From contig CANNEA010000002.1 in NCBI GenBank assembly GCA_947503525.1, forward strand, positions 744,001 to 808,000: a stretch of 64,000 nucleotides of DNA. Reading direction: 5' to 3'. Numbering within the stretch: position 1 is the first letter of the stretch; the number at the start of each line of letters is the position of its first letter. The DNA comes from an uncultured Carboxylicivirga sp. (GTDB lineage Bacteria; Bacteroidota; Bacteroidia; Bacteroidales; Marinilabiliaceae). Positions 27,090 through 36,362 of the stretch are shown in pieces. The notes below the pieces were generated by a model that worked only from the letters and a program-made list of their open reading frames with translations, ran no database searches and had not been told where the DNA came from. A program made the position numbers and the translations under genes.

Positions 27090-28136
27090 CTACTGGTTTT
27101 CTGGTCTCAATTTACGGACAGCAGCACCTGCCTGCCACATTTCCGATTCACGGAGTTCCTTGAGTTCATCTTCCAGTTTCACCCTATAATCTGATTGACT
27201 GTTAGAGTCAATTGAGCGTTGAGCTTCGTTACCTGCAGCAACTTCGCTGTATAATTTCTCAAATACAGGCTTGGTAGCATCACGGAATGGTTTCCACCAA
27301 TCCAAAGCACCACGTTGAGCTGTAGTTGAAGTGTTGGCATACATCCAATCCATTCCGTTTTCAGCAACCAATGGCATCAAACTTTGAGTCAGCTCTTCAA
27401 CTGTTTCGTTGAAAGCTTCAGATGGAGAGTGACCATTTGCACGCAATACATCGTACTGTGCAGCAAAAATACCCTGGATACATCCCATAAGTGTACCACG
27501 CTCACCTGTTAAATCTGAATAAACCTCTTTCTTGAAGTTAGTTTCGAATAAATATCCTGAACCAACACCAATACCTAAAGCTACCACACGATCAAATGCT
27601 TTACCCGTTGCATCCTGGAAGATTGCATAAGAAGAGTTTAAACCGCGTCCTTCAAGGAACATACGACGAAGTGATGTACCTGATCCTTTAGGAGCAACTA
27701 AAATAACATCAACATCAGCCGGAGGTACAATACCTGTACGCTCTTTGTAAGTGATACCAAAACCATGCGAGAAATACAAAGCTTTACCTGGAGTCAGATG
27801 TTTTTTAACGGTATCCCACATTTGAATCTGTCCGGCATCTGAAAGCAGATACTGGATGATTGTTGCTCTCTCAAGAGCTTCTTCAATTTCGAAAAGTGTT
27901 TCACCAGGAACCCATCCGTCAGCAATGGCTTTGTCCCATGTTTTTGATTCTTTACGCTGACCGATAATTACGTTAAAACCGTTGTCTTTAAGGTTGAGTG
28001 ATTGTCCCGGACCTTGCACACCATAACCGATAACAGCAATGGTTTCGTCTTTTAATACTTCACGTGCTTTCTCCAATGGGAACTCTTCCCTTGTTACAAC
28101 GTTTTCTTCTGTTCCTCCGAAATTAATTTTTGCCAT
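27090..28136 (-). CDS. ilvC: Ketol-acid reductoisomerase
   Basis: 348 aa. NADPH- and Mg-dependent isomeroreductase of valine/isoleucine synthesis. The Rossmann motif is IAVIGYGVQGPGQSLNLKD with the cofactor loop GQRKESKTW; metal ligands are in ETNFKKEVYSDLTGERGTLMG and later VEELTQSLMPLVAENGMDWMYANTS. The length and the VQGPGQ form follow the Bacteroidota type rather than the E. coli 491-aa form. Downstream of ilvN by 64 bp. Confidence 0.95.
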   Translation of the reverse strand: MAKINFGGTEENVVTREEFPLEKAREVLKDETIAVIGYGVQGPGQSLNLKDNGFNVIIGQRKESKTWDKAIADGWVPGETLFEIEEALERATIIQYLLSDAGQIQMWDTVKKHLTPGKALYFSHGFGITYKERTGIVPPADVDVILVAPKGSGTSLRRMFLEGRGLNSSYAIFQDATGKAFDRVVALGIGVGSGYLFETNFKKEVYSDLTGERGTLMGCIQGIFAAQYDVLRANGHSPSEAFNETVEELTQSLMPLVAENGMDWMYANTSTTAQRGALDWWKPFRDATKPVFEKLYSEVAAGNEAQRSIDSNSQSDYRVKLEDELKELRESEMWQAGAAVRKLRPENQ

Positions 28137-28200
28137 GATAAAATATTGATTAATGTTTATTTTTTAATGCTTCAGTTGTCGGCCTTCGGCCAATACTTAT

Positions 28201-28743
28201 TTAGTCTAATAATGATTTTTCCGATTCGAGTTTTCTCAAGTAGTTTGAGAGGAGCTCCTTATTAAGTTTGGTTACAGCAATACGTCCTGAACGAACAAAC
28301 TGCTGAACACCAAAATTGTCGAGTTTGTCGAAGAGCTCTTGTGTCTCTTCTTTATGACCTGTTTTTTCAATTACGGTATATTCACTAGTCACTTCAAGTA
28401 TACGTGCCCCGTATTGGCGAACCAAACGTTCTATCTCATTACTGTTTAGAAGCGATTCCGTCTTTACTTTATATAAGGCCACCTCTTGGTGAATAATTTC
28501 GTCAGCCGTAAACACAAATGCTTTAATTACATCTATGCGTTTTTCGATCTGCCCGATTAATTTATTCATCGCATCACGTGATGTGAAAGCTACGATAGTG
28601 AATTTATGAATGCCGGGTATGGCAGATTCAGATGTAGTCAAGCTCTCAATATTGATGTGACGACGCGTAAAAATTGTCGTGATCTGATTAAGCAAACCTA
28701 CATGGTTCTCTGAATATATTGATAATGTGAATTCTTGTTTCAT
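28201..28743 (-). CDS. ilvN: Acetolactate synthase small (regulatory) subunit
   Basis: 180 aa. N-terminal ACT domain (~1-75; FTLSIYSENHVGLLNQITTIFTRRHINIESLT) and a C-terminal AHAS-regulatory domain (~85-170). Binds valine-type effectors and activates the IlvB catalytic subunit encoded just upstream on this strand. Confidence 0.94.
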   Translation of the reverse strand: MKQEFTLSIYSENHVGLLNQITTIFTRRHINIESLTTSESAIPGIHKFTIVAFTSRDAMNKLIGQIEKRIDVIKAFVFTADEIIHQEVALYKVKTESLLNSNEIERLVRQYGARILEVTSEYTVIEKTGHKEETQELFDKLDNFGVQQFVRSGRIAVTKLNKELLSNYLRKLESEKSLLD

Positions 28744-28825
28744 TTTTCTTTCTTTTAGATAAGAGACCTAAATCATGCTCTTTTGTGTTTCTTCAAATCT
28801 AATCGTCTAACAATCTATTATCTAA

Positions 28826-30562
28826 TTATTCAAGGCGCACTTCAGCAACAGATGCTCCGGTTGGTACCATTGGGAAAACATTTCCTTCTTTCTCAACGGT
28901 CACCTCAAGTAAGAATGGACCATCATGATCGGCCATACGTTTGACAGCATCATCCAGATTATCTCTTGAATCAACTAACTCGCCAGCTATGCCATAACCT
29001 TTAGCGATCATTTGGAAATCGGGATTAACCAATTCCGTAGAAGCATAACGACGGTCAAAAAACATCTCTTGCCACTGACGAACCATGCCCAAGAAGTTAT
29101 TATTCAATAAGATGATTTTAACAGGTGCTTTGGTTTGAAAGATTGTTCCCAATTCCTGAATCGTCATCTGGAATCCACCATCACCAACGAAACAGCATAC
29201 TGGTCTTTCGGGTTGTCCAAGCTGAGCTCCAAGAGCTGCCGGTAAACCAAAACCCATGGTTCCTAAACCACCTGAAGTAACTACGCTTCGTGTATTTTTA
29301 AATTTGAAGTAACGTGAAGCCATCATTTGATGCTGACCAACATCAGTCACCATTATTGCATCATCATTATATACTTCAGTAACACGACGAACAACCTCAC
29401 CCATCGTCATACCTGCTTTTGTAGGATGAAGTTCTTCATTAATGATTTTCTGATCTTCAATCTTATCGCAAGCCCTGAATTCCTGTAGCCATTCTTTATG
29501 ATCAGTTTCCGCCACCATCTCTGTAAGCATTGGTAAGGCTTCTTTTACGTCACCTACAACAGGAACATCCGCATATATAATTTTATTGATTTCAGCAGGA
29601 TCAATCTCCAAATGAACCACTTTAGCATTCTTGGCATATTTCTGAACATTTCCTGTTACGCGATCGTCGAAACGCATACCGATGGCAATGATCAAGTCGC
29701 TATCATTTGTTTTTACATTAGGTCCATAATTACCATGCATACCTAACATACCCACATTTAATTCATGATCAGATGGAAAAGCCGATAAGCCTAATAATGT
29801 CCAGGCTGCAGGAATACCTGCCTTTTCTAAAAATACTTTTAGTTCTTCTTCAGCTCCACCTAGAACGACACCCTGACCAACTAAGGCCAATGGCTTTTTC
29901 GAAAGGTTGATTAACTGAGCTGCTTCGGCAACCTTATCTTTTTTAACCGGAGATGAAGGCTTATAAGATCTAACTTTATCTACTTTCTTATATTCATAAT
30001 CAAACATGCCAAATTGAGCATCCTTGGTAATGTCAATTAATACGGGTCCCGGACGACCTGTTCTTGCAATATAAAAGGCTTTGGCGATGGCTTCCGGAAT
30101 TTCTTCCGCACGCTTTACCTGATAGTTCCATTTTGTGATTGGTTGAGTAATGCCTACTACGTCGGTTTCCTGAAAAGCATCAGTTCCTAAAAGAGGAGAA
30201 GCCACCTGGCCACTGATTACAACCATTGGGGTTGAATCGACCATGGCATCAGCAATACCGGTTACAGCATTTGTCGCACCCGGTCCACTGGTTACCATGC
30301 AAAGACCTACCTTGCCGGTTACTCGCGCAAAACCTTGTGCTGCATGAACTGCTCCTTGTTCGTGGCGAACAAGAACATGGTTAATTTTATCTTGATATTG
30401 GTAAAGGGCATCGTATATTGGCATTATAGCACCGCCCGGGTAACCAAATACTAAATTAGCACCTTCATGCAATAACGATTGCATTACTGCTTCGGAACCA
30501 CTCATTCTTTGCTTTTTCATAGGACTTGCCTCCTCTGTTAATGGTTGCGTTTTTGTTTCCAT
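28826..30562 (-). CDS. ilvB: Acetolactate synthase large (catalytic) subunit
   Basis: 578 aa. Thiamine-diphosphate enzyme. Catalytic Glu lies in RHEQGAVHAAQGFARVTG, preceded by VFGYPGGAIMPIYDAL; a FAD-domain follows (~200-350) and the ThDP/Mg motif is GDGGFQMTIQELGTIFQ...NNNFLGMVRQWQEMFF. Forms 2-acetolactate or 2-aceto-2-hydroxybutanoate. 124 bp after ilvD and 82 bp before ilvN. Confidence 0.96.
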   Translation of the reverse strand: METKTQPLTEEASPMKKQRMSGSEAVMQSLLHEGANLVFGYPGGAIMPIYDALYQYQDKINHVLVRHEQGAVHAAQGFARVTGKVGLCMVTSGPGATNAVTGIADAMVDSTPMVVISGQVASPLLGTDAFQETDVVGITQPITKWNYQVKRAEEIPEAIAKAFYIARTGRPGPVLIDITKDAQFGMFDYEYKKVDKVRSYKPSSPVKKDKVAEAAQLINLSKKPLALVGQGVVLGGAEEELKVFLEKAGIPAAWTLLGLSAFPSDHELNVGMLGMHGNYGPNVKTNDSDLIIAIGMRFDDRVTGNVQKYAKNAKVVHLEIDPAEINKIIYADVPVVGDVKEALPMLTEMVAETDHKEWLQEFRACDKIEDQKIINEELHPTKAGMTMGEVVRRVTEVYNDDAIMVTDVGQHQMMASRYFKFKNTRSVVTSGGLGTMGFGLPAALGAQLGQPERPVCCFVGDGGFQMTIQELGTIFQTKAPVKIILLNNNFLGMVRQWQEMFFDRRYASTELVNPDFQMIAKGYGIAGELVDSRDNLDDAVKRMADHDGPFLLEVTVEKEGNVFPMVPTGASVAEVRLE

Positions 30563-30686
30563 GTTAATGGAGTTTTATGGATGTTTTTAGATCTTAGAAG
30601 GTGAAATAATAGATTGATAGAATCTTAGATATGTTTTTTACTATTTGTCTATTACCTCTTTGTCTCTAAACTTTAAATCTCTTTTC

Positions 30687-32516
30687 TTAATCAATTAATC
30701 TCACTGCGCCTTTATCGGCTGAACTTACCAGACTTGCATAAGCTCGCAAGGCTTTCGATACCTTCCTGACTCGTGCACCAGGCTTATAAGCATCATCTCC
30801 TTTTTGTGCTTCAGCTGCTTGGCGTTTAGCTAATTCTTCATCAGATATGCCAAGTTCGATCTTCCTGTTAGGAATGTCAATAAGAATTGGATCTCCATTT
30901 TGAACAAGAGCAATATTACCTCCAGCTGCAGCTTCCGGTGAGGCATGCCCTATTGACAAGCCAGATGTGCCACCTGAAAAACGACCATCTGTTAGTAAGG
31001 CACATTCTTTTCCAAGGTGTTTTGATTTCAGGTAAGAAGTAGGGTATAGCATTTCTTGCATACCCGGACCACCTTTAGGTCCTTCATATGTAATAACCAC
31101 AACATCACCGGCTTTTACCTCGTTGGATAAAATGCCATCGATGGCTGCATCCTGAGACTGGTAAACACGAGCTTTACCATCAAATTTAAAGATGGACTCG
31201 TCAACACCAGCCGTTTTTACAATACAACCTTTTTCAGCAATATTTCCAAATAATACGGCTAAACCACCATCCTTTGAATAAGCCCCTTCGATACTGCGGA
31301 TACATCCTTTTTCACGATCCAGGTCTAACTTGGCATACATCGATTTTTGTGAACCCATAACCAGGTTAAATAATCCGGCAGGTGCACTGCTATATACTTC
31401 TTTGGCCGCTTCAATCGCTGTTCCGCCTGCCACATCGTAATCTCTTATGGCATCTGCTAAAGATGGATAATCCACACGGCTTACATCGGTATGTAATAAA
31501 CCACCTCTGTCAAGCTCAGCCAGTATTCCTAATATACCTCCGGCTCTATTAACATCTTCAATATGGTAGTCTGAGTTAGGAGCTACTTTTGATAATACAG
31601 GCGTTCGGCGTGAAATCTGATCGATATCATCCATGGTAAAGTCAACTTCCGCCTCATGTGCTATGGCCAGTATGTGTAATACTGTATTGGTTGAACCACC
31701 CATGGCCACATCCAATGTCATGGCATTTTCAAAAGCTTTTTTAGTTGCAATTGAACGAGGCAGTACTGACACATCGCCATCACGATAATATTTATGAGTG
31801 ATATCAACTATTAAGTCTGCAGCCGATTCAAATAACATCTTACGGTTTTGGTGAGTGGCTACTATTGTGCCATTGCCTGGTAAAGCCAATCCAATGGCTT
31901 CGTTTAAGCAATTCATCGAGTTGGCAGTAAACATACCTGAACATGATCCACAAGTAGGACAGGCGTTTTTCTCCACCAAGTCAACTTCTTCATCTGATAC
32001 GGTATCATCTGCTGCCATAACCATGGCATCCACCAAGTCTAAGGCTTTGCCTCCGGCTTTGCCAGCTTCCATTGGTCCGCCTGATATAAAAACGGCGGGG
32101 ATATTCAAGCGCATTGCCGCCATTAACATCCCCGGTGTAATTTTATCGCAGTTGCTGATGCAAACCAATGCATCAGCCATGTGTGCATTGGCCATGTATT
32201 CAACACTATCAGCTATAATATCGCGAGATGGCAATGAATACAACATGCCATCGTGGCCCATGGCTATTCCATCATCTATGGCTATGGTATTAAATTCAGC
32301 CGCAAAACAGCCTTTCGCTTCTATTTGCTTTTTAACCATTTGGCCAATATCATGCAAGTGGGCATGACCTGGAACAAATTGAGTAAATGAATTCACAACA
32401 GCGATTACTGGTTTGCCAAAATGGGTTTCTTTCATTCCATTGGCACGCCAAAGACTTCTGGCCCCTGCCATTCGTCTTCCTTCAGTTGATGTTGCGCTTC
32501 GTAATGTAATTTTCAT
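30687..32516 (-). CDS. ilvD: Dihydroxy-acid dehydratase
   Basis: 609 aa, the first structural gene of the operon. Fe-S dehydratase of the IlvD/Edd family: cluster cysteines in [12 protein letters not shown] and [36 protein letters not shown], and the C-terminal [21 protein letters not shown]. Converts dihydroxy acids to 2-oxoacids for Val, Ile and Leu. Its start lies 20 bp downstream of the attenuator terminator (32537-32570), so all genes down to ilvA depend on read-through. Confidence 0.96.
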   Translation of the reverse strand: MKITLRSATSTEGRRMAGARSLWRANGMKETHFGKPVIAVVNSFTQFVPGHAHLHDIGQMVKKQIEAKGCFAAEFNTIAIDDGIAMGHDGMLYSLPSRDIIADSVEYMANAHMADALVCISNCDKITPGMLMAAMRLNIPAVFISGGPMEAGKAGGKALDLVDAMVMAADDTVSDEEVDLVEKNACPTCGSCSGMFTANSMNCLNEAIGLALPGNGTIVATHQNRKMLFESAADLIVDITHKYYRDGDVSVLPRSIATKKAFENAMTLDVAMGGSTNTVLHILAIAHEAEVDFTMDDIDQISRRTPVLSKVAPNSDYHIEDVNRAGGILGILAELDRGGLLHTDVSRVDYPSLADAIRDYDVAGGTAIEAAKEVYSSAPAGLFNLVMGSQKSMYAKLDLDREKGCIRSIEGAYSKDGGLAVLFGNIAEKGCIVKTAGVDESIFKFDGKARVYQSQDAAIDGILSNEVKAGDVVVITYEGPKGGPGMQEMLYPTSYLKSKHLGKECALLTDGRFSGGTSGLSIGHASPEAAAGGNIALVQNGDPILIDIPNRKIELGISDEELAKRQAAEAQKGDDAYKPGARVRKVSKALRAYASLVSSADKGAVRLID

Positions 32517-32536
32517 TTCTATGGTTGTTTTGCTAT

Positions 32537-32570
32537 AAAAAAAGCCTTTCTCGTTATTGTGAGAAAGGCT
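32537..32570 (-). terminator. Attenuator terminator in front of ilvD
   Basis: Perfect 10-bp stem AGCCTTTCTC (32543-32552) / GAGAAAGGCT (32561-32570), 8-nt loop, followed on the minus strand by a run of seven U (32537-32543). It lies between the leader peptide and ilvD, as expected of an attenuator. Confidence 0.88.
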
Positions 32571-32610
32571 CTATGTTTTCGTTATATCTTTAACTATACA
32601 GCATTCTCAC
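32559..32610 (-). promoter_or_regulatory. Predicted antiterminator pairing
   Basis: On the minus strand GTGAGAA (within 32601-32610), just after the leader stop, can pair with TTCTCAC at 32559-32565, and the adjacent GCT can pair with AGC at 32568-32570 across a small bulge. The second arm overlaps the 5' arm of the terminator, so the two structures exclude each other. An earlier TCACT inside the leader coding part could pair with AGTGA of the first arm, giving a 1:2 pause-type structure. Pairings were found by eye. Confidence 0.6.
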
Positions 32611-32615
32611 TTCCC

Positions 32616-32678
32616 TCAGGTAATAATGACCACGAGAATAATAATAATATCGAGAACGAGTGATAGGTTAAATTTCAT
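32616..32678 (-). CDS. Branched-chain leader peptide (ilv operon)
   Basis: 20-codon ORF ATG...TGA. After MKFNLSLVL it reads DIIIILVVIIT: 6 Ile, 4 Leu and 3 Val, i.e. 13 of 20 residues are the products of this operon, with four consecutive Ile codons. It starts about 23 nt after the -7 element and ends just before the antiterminator arm. Ribosome stalling at the Ile/Val codons when charged tRNA is short should favour the antiterminator and read-through into ilvD. No strong Shine-Dalgarno, as is common in this phylum. Too short for ordinary gene finders. Confidence 0.82.
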   Translation of the reverse strand: MKFNLSLVLDIIIILVVIIT

Positions 32679-32700
32679 TATGCTTTGCTTTTTACGATAG

Positions 32701-32731
32701 CAAATGTAGGATTGATTTTTATATCTCCAAA
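32701..32731 (-). promoter_or_regulatory. Promoter of the ilv-leu operon
   Basis: Minus-strand TTTG (32728-32731) and TACATTTG (32701-32708) with a 19-nt spacer, matching the Bacteroidota promoter. It fires just upstream of the leader peptide. Confidence 0.72.
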
Positions 32732-32972
32732 GAAATAGTCAAAAAAATATCAAAAAAAATTACGCATTGATAGTTTAAGGCAGTTTTATCTTACTGTTTT
32801 TAGCCTTAAAATGAATCTAAAAGAGTGATTCGAGAACTAGGTATCTTAAAAGACTACGAAGTCTTATTTATAAATGCTGAAAATTAGGCTTCTAATGAGC
32901 ATTTGATTGTATGGCTTGATTTTTGATTGGAATTTCAAAGTGAAAGTTCAAAACATGACAAATGTTGTGAAC

Positions 32973-33740
32973 TTATGGTTTGATGCTATCTGTTTGAAGA
33001 GAAAGATATGCTTCGAATACATTACCAATAGCCGCCATCATATCATATTCTGATAGTTTTGGATCGATATTATGTTTTGTTCTGAGGAACACAATAAATG
33101 AATCTAATTCAGCCCCTTCTAATTGTGTGAAAGCTTGCAGATTTTCATGACTCGTGAGTTTATTGTATCTGCTATAGAGTCTTTCATGAGCAAGTAGTCT
33201 ATTATATTTGCGCTGACTACTGTTTGTAGCTCCGGCACCAAATGACATTCCAAATCTACCTTCTTCGGCTTTTGACTCCGCTTTTACTTCGGCCAGTATC
33301 TTATCAAGATCAATTGTAAATGGTAATTTAAATTTAGTTTCCTCAATAGGCATATTGGCAATCTTGTGGCGAAAAGTTGCATAGGATCTAAACCATAGAA
33401 CATCCACTCCCTTTAAAGCATAGTTTTTTACCGTAACGGGCAATGCAATGGTGTCATCCATTATGGCAAGCTCGTCTACTGCCCATCTGGCATCTTCAAA
33501 ACCCATACATCTAAATAATAAGGTATCGCCTTGCTCTACATCAATTCTGAACATTCCATTTTCGTTGGTTTCCTTACCAATACCGGTTTTGCTATTGGCT
33601 ATGAATGCAAAGGGAACAATAGAATCGGTATTTTGTATATATACCTTGCCGAGTATTTGAACGTACTCTGAATCCTGTGCCTTAGCCTTCAATGTAATTG
33701 AAAGCAGAACCATTAAACTGATATATAATTTAATCCTCAT
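32973..33740 (-). CDS. Secreted carboxypeptidase-regulatory-like domain protein
   Basis: 255 aa. Signal peptide ending KAKAQ (~22). Mature N-terminal ~85 residues match the CarboxypepD_reg-like beta-sandwich: VQILGKVYIQNTDSIVPFAFIANSKTGIGKETNENGMFRIDVEQGDTLLFRCMGFE. The rest is helical (KANMPIEETKFKL..., then a region around RLYSRYNKL) without a known motif. In other Bacteroidota this domain sits at the N-terminus of TonB-dependent receptors; here it stands alone. It overlaps the preceding gene by 4 nt (ATGA-type), and the two proteins share layout, so they are a tandem pair. Confidence 0.75.
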   Translation of the reverse strand: MRIKLYISLMVLLSITLKAKAQDSEYVQILGKVYIQNTDSIVPFAFIANSKTGIGKETNENGMFRIDVEQGDTLLFRCMGFEDARWAVDELAIMDDTIALPVTVKNYALKGVDVLWFRSYATFRHKIANMPIEETKFKLPFTIDLDKILAEVKAESKAEEGRFGMSFGAGATNSSQRKYNRLLAHERLYSRYNKLTSHENLQAFTQLEGAELDSFIVFLRTKHNIDPKLSEYDMMAAIGNVFEAYLSLQTDSIKP

Positions 33741-34510
33741 TTCTCCTCATTTTGATACGCTTGATATAAATCCATAACCTTTACAGTAATACTCTCCTCA
33801 CTTTCTTGGTCGCGAAGATCCATGTTAATATTACAGTAAATCATAAATTTGTCAAGCTCTTTTTTTTCAAGATCAATATAACGGGCCACCAACTCCCGTG
33901 TTAATTGTGATCTAATTTTATCTTCACGCAAGATTTTCTGAGATTTAACTTTCATCCTTTCTGATTTGCTGGTGTGGTAGTACAGGAAACTTAGTGGCTG
34001 CACAACCGCGGCTAAAATGGGCGGTGGACTGCTGTAAGTTGGCTTTGTATATGCCAATGTATCCGTCACCTTTTTAAACCTTATACTGCCGTCAAGTTCT
34101 TTTTGTTGATCACGTTTTTGCTTTAATAAATTATTAAACTCTGCAAACTCCTTGAATCCACTAACATCAACTCTGCGTATCAGATATGACGTTCGTTTTA
34201 ATGGAATCAGGTAAGCCTCATCTTCTTCAATAGTTATGCTATCTGTAATTAATATTTTGGGCTCAAATCCAAGTGCCGTAATCATTAAACTATCTCCTTT
34301 AGGAAATGTCATTCGAAATTCGCCTATGGAATCGCAAGCAAAGATCTGTACCAATTTATAACTGGCCACCTGTGCTAATGGAATCGATAGACTATCATCT
34401 TCTGTTATTACTTTTCCTTTAATCCATACCAAATCCTCATTTTGTCCAACCAATGGTCCATTTATTTCAATGAACAGAAATATTATGATTATTCTCTTTA
34501 GGCTAGTCAT
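33737..34510 (-). CDS. Secreted carboxypeptidase-regulatory-like domain protein (tandem paralogue)
   Basis: 257 aa, same layout as the next gene on this strand: N-terminal signal (RIIIIFLFIEINGPLVGQ), a beta-sandwich (WIKGKVITEDDSLSIPLAQVASYKLVQ...GEFRMTFPKGDSLMITALGFEP), then a helical C-terminal half with PTYSSPPPILAAVVQPLSFLYYHTSKSERMK. The PP-P-L segment followed by a charged helix recurs in bacteroidotal proteins of this kind. Likely periplasmic or outer-membrane-associated; function unknown. Confidence 0.75.
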   Translation of the reverse strand: MTSLKRIIIIFLFIEINGPLVGQNEDLVWIKGKVITEDDSLSIPLAQVASYKLVQIFACDSIGEFRMTFPKGDSLMITALGFEPKILITDSITIEEDEAYLIPLKRTSYLIRRVDVSGFKEFAEFNNLLKQKRDQQKELDGSIRFKKVTDTLAYTKPTYSSPPPILAAVVQPLSFLYYHTSKSERMKVKSQKILREDKIRSQLTRELVARYIDLEKKELDKFMIYCNINMDLRDQESEESITVKVMDLYQAYQNEEK

Positions 34511-34777
34511 CTAGGTGTTGAATATAAGTGAGTTAAATATAGTAATCATTCCTTCTTAAGAACTGCTTTTTTAGTAAGTTTTAAAACTATTAACAGCCGT
34601 TAACGACTTTTTCAGAATTTGTATTTACTAAAATTGGAAGCAAAATTTTTTTCTTCAGAATTAAACATTGCGTCCATTAATTAATAATGCATTATTGGAC
34701 CAATAGGTTGCTTCTGTTTAAAAAATTAACAATGTTGAGTAAAGAAGTTAAATTAGGATGTATTAGTCTTAAATTAG

Positions 34778-34807
34778 TTGCTTACTTATTTTTTCCATAT
34801 ATTTTTG
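34778..34807 (+). promoter_or_regulatory. Promoter of dapD
   Basis: TTG (34778-34780), 19-nt spacer, TATTTTTG (34800-34807), 25 bp before the start codon. The rest of the 321-bp gap 34511-34831 shows only AT-rich sequence and no other element I can support. Confidence 0.65.
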
Positions 34808-34831
34808 TGTTCAAAATAAAAAGGATTACAA

Positions 34832-35647
34832 ATGAGCGATTTAAAAAATCAGATTGAAAAGGCCTGGGAAGACCGAAGCTTATTAAATAATGCTGAAACC
34901 CTAGAAGCAATCAAAACGGTTGTTGAAAAATTAGATAAAGGAGAGCTTCGTGTTGCAGAACCACAAGGTGATGAGTGGATTGTAAATGAATGGGTGAAAA
35001 AAGCGGTTATTCTATATTTCCCAACCCAAAAGATGGAAACCATTGAAGTGGGACCATTTGAATTTCATGATAAAATTGCCCTTAAAACCAATTATAAAGA
35101 ATTAGGAGTTCGTGTTGTTCCTCATGCTGTAGCGCGTTACGGAGCTTTTATCGAAAGTGGTGTGGTAATGATGCCTTCTTATGTAAACATAGGTGCCTAT
35201 GTTGAAGGGGGAACCATGGTGGATACCTGGGCTACTGTTGGTAGTTGTGCTCAAATTGGTAAAAACGTTCACCTGAGTGGTGGTGTAGGTATCGGAGGTG
35301 TACTTGAGCCAATTCAGGCTGCTCCAGTAATTATCGAAGATGATGCATTTATTGGTTCGCGTTGTATAGTTGTAGAAGGTTGCAGAGTTGGTAAAGAAGC
35401 TGTTCTGGGTGCCAACGTGGTATTAACCGGTTCAACTAAAATTATTGATGTTACCGGATTTGAACCTGTTATTTACAACGGTTATGTTCCTCCTCGTTCA
35501 GTAGTTATACCAGGATCGTATACTAAGAAATTCCCTGCTGGAGAGTATCAGGTTCCTGCTGCCTTAATAATTGGTAAGCGCAAAGAGTCGACTGACAAAA
35601 AGACCTCTTTAAATGATGCACTACGTGAGAATAATGTAGCTGTTTAA
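34832..35647 (+). CDS. dapD: Tetrahydrodipicolinate N-succinyltransferase
   Basis: 271 aa, usual DapD length. Transfers succinyl from succinyl-CoA to tetrahydrodipicolinate in lysine and meso-diaminopimelate synthesis. N-terminal helical domain (~1-95), then the left-handed beta-helix hexapeptide repeats (~100-235; VVMMPSYVNIGAYVEGGTMVDTWATVGSC, broken here) and the C-terminal GKRKESTDKKTSLNDALR. Preceded by AAAAGGA. Monocistronic, with promoter and terminator on each side. Consistent with the DAP-type wall implied by mpl at 38434. Confidence 0.96.
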   Translation: MSDLKNQIEKAWEDRSLLNNAETLEAIKTVVEKLDKGELRVAEPQGDEWIVNEWVKKAVILYFPTQKMETIEVGPFEFHDKIALKTNYKELGVRVVPHAVARYGAFIESGVVMMPSYVNIGAYVEGGTMVDTWATVGSCAQIGKNVHLSGGVGIGGVLEPIQAAPVIIEDDAFIGSRCIVVEGCRVGKEAVLGANVVLTGSTKIIDVTGFEPVIYNGYVPPRSVVIPGSYTKKFPAGEYQVPAALIIGKRKESTDKKTSLNDALRENNVAV

Positions 35648-35686
35648 AATAAAACAATAAGATTTTATATACAGTTGTAAAGACTT

Positions 35687-35720
35687 AAAGCCGTTGGATG
35701 ATTTTCCAACGGCTTTTCTT
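35687..35720 (+). terminator. Terminator of dapD
   Basis: Perfect 11-bp stem AAGCCGTTGGA (35688-35698) / TCCAACGGCTT (35705-35715) with 6-nt loop and a T-rich tail TTCTTT. Confidence 0.88.
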
Positions 35721-35747
35721 TATCTTGCAGCACCAATATAATTTATC

Positions 35748-36311
35748 ATGCACGACGACTTAAAACAGGCTCTTGAGACACTACGAAATGGAGGATTAAT
35801 TTTATATCCTACAGATACCATTTGGGGAATAGGATGTGACGCTACAAATGCAGAAGCTGTTAAAAGTATATATAAACTAAAACAGCGAGAAGATTCAAAA
35901 AGCATGTTGGTGCTATTGGATAATACGGCCAAGCTGGGCGCATATGTTAATGATATTCCTGAGGTGGCTTATGATATGGCAGAACTCACCAATAAGCCTT
36001 TGACCATTATTTATGATGATGCCAAAAATTTAGCTTCTAACCTTCTCGCTGAAGATGGAAGTGTGGGTATTCGAATGACTGAGGAAGAATTTTCTCAACA
36101 GCTTTGTGCAAGATTTAAAAAGCCAATCGTTTCTACTTCAGCTAATGTGAGTGGTGAACCATCACCACAAAACTTCGGAAAGATTAGTGAAAGCATTAAA
36201 GATGGAGTAGACTATATTGTCAAATTCCGACAGGAAGAAACTCAAAATCCTGCACCATCAAGTATTATTAAAATCACTAAGGATAGCCAGGTAACTGTTA
36301 TTCGAGAGTAG
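35748..36311 (+). CDS. tsaC: L-threonylcarbamoyladenylate synthase (YrdC/Sua5 family)
   Basis: 187 aa. Makes threonylcarbamoyl-AMP for the t6A37 modification of ANN-decoding tRNAs. Motifs: ILYPTDTIWGIGCDATN at the N-terminus, KLKQREDSKSMLVLL, the KPLTIIYDDA turn, and SVGIRMTEE with PIVSTSANVSGEPSPQNF near the C-terminus. Single YrdC domain, no Sua5 C-terminal domain. Start ATG fits the conserved N-terminus. Confidence 0.92.
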   Translation: MHDDLKQALETLRNGGLILYPTDTIWGIGCDATNAEAVKSIYKLKQREDSKSMLVLLDNTAKLGAYVNDIPEVAYDMAELTNKPLTIIYDDAKNLASNLLAEDGSVGIRMTEEEFSQQLCARFKKPIVSTSANVSGEPSPQNFGKISESIKDGVDYIVKFRQEETQNPAPSSIIKITKDSQVTVIRE

Positions 36312-36362
36312 TAGAGTAGAGCATTATGAAGGAAGTTTGTAAAGAACTTTAAGAAAAATATC

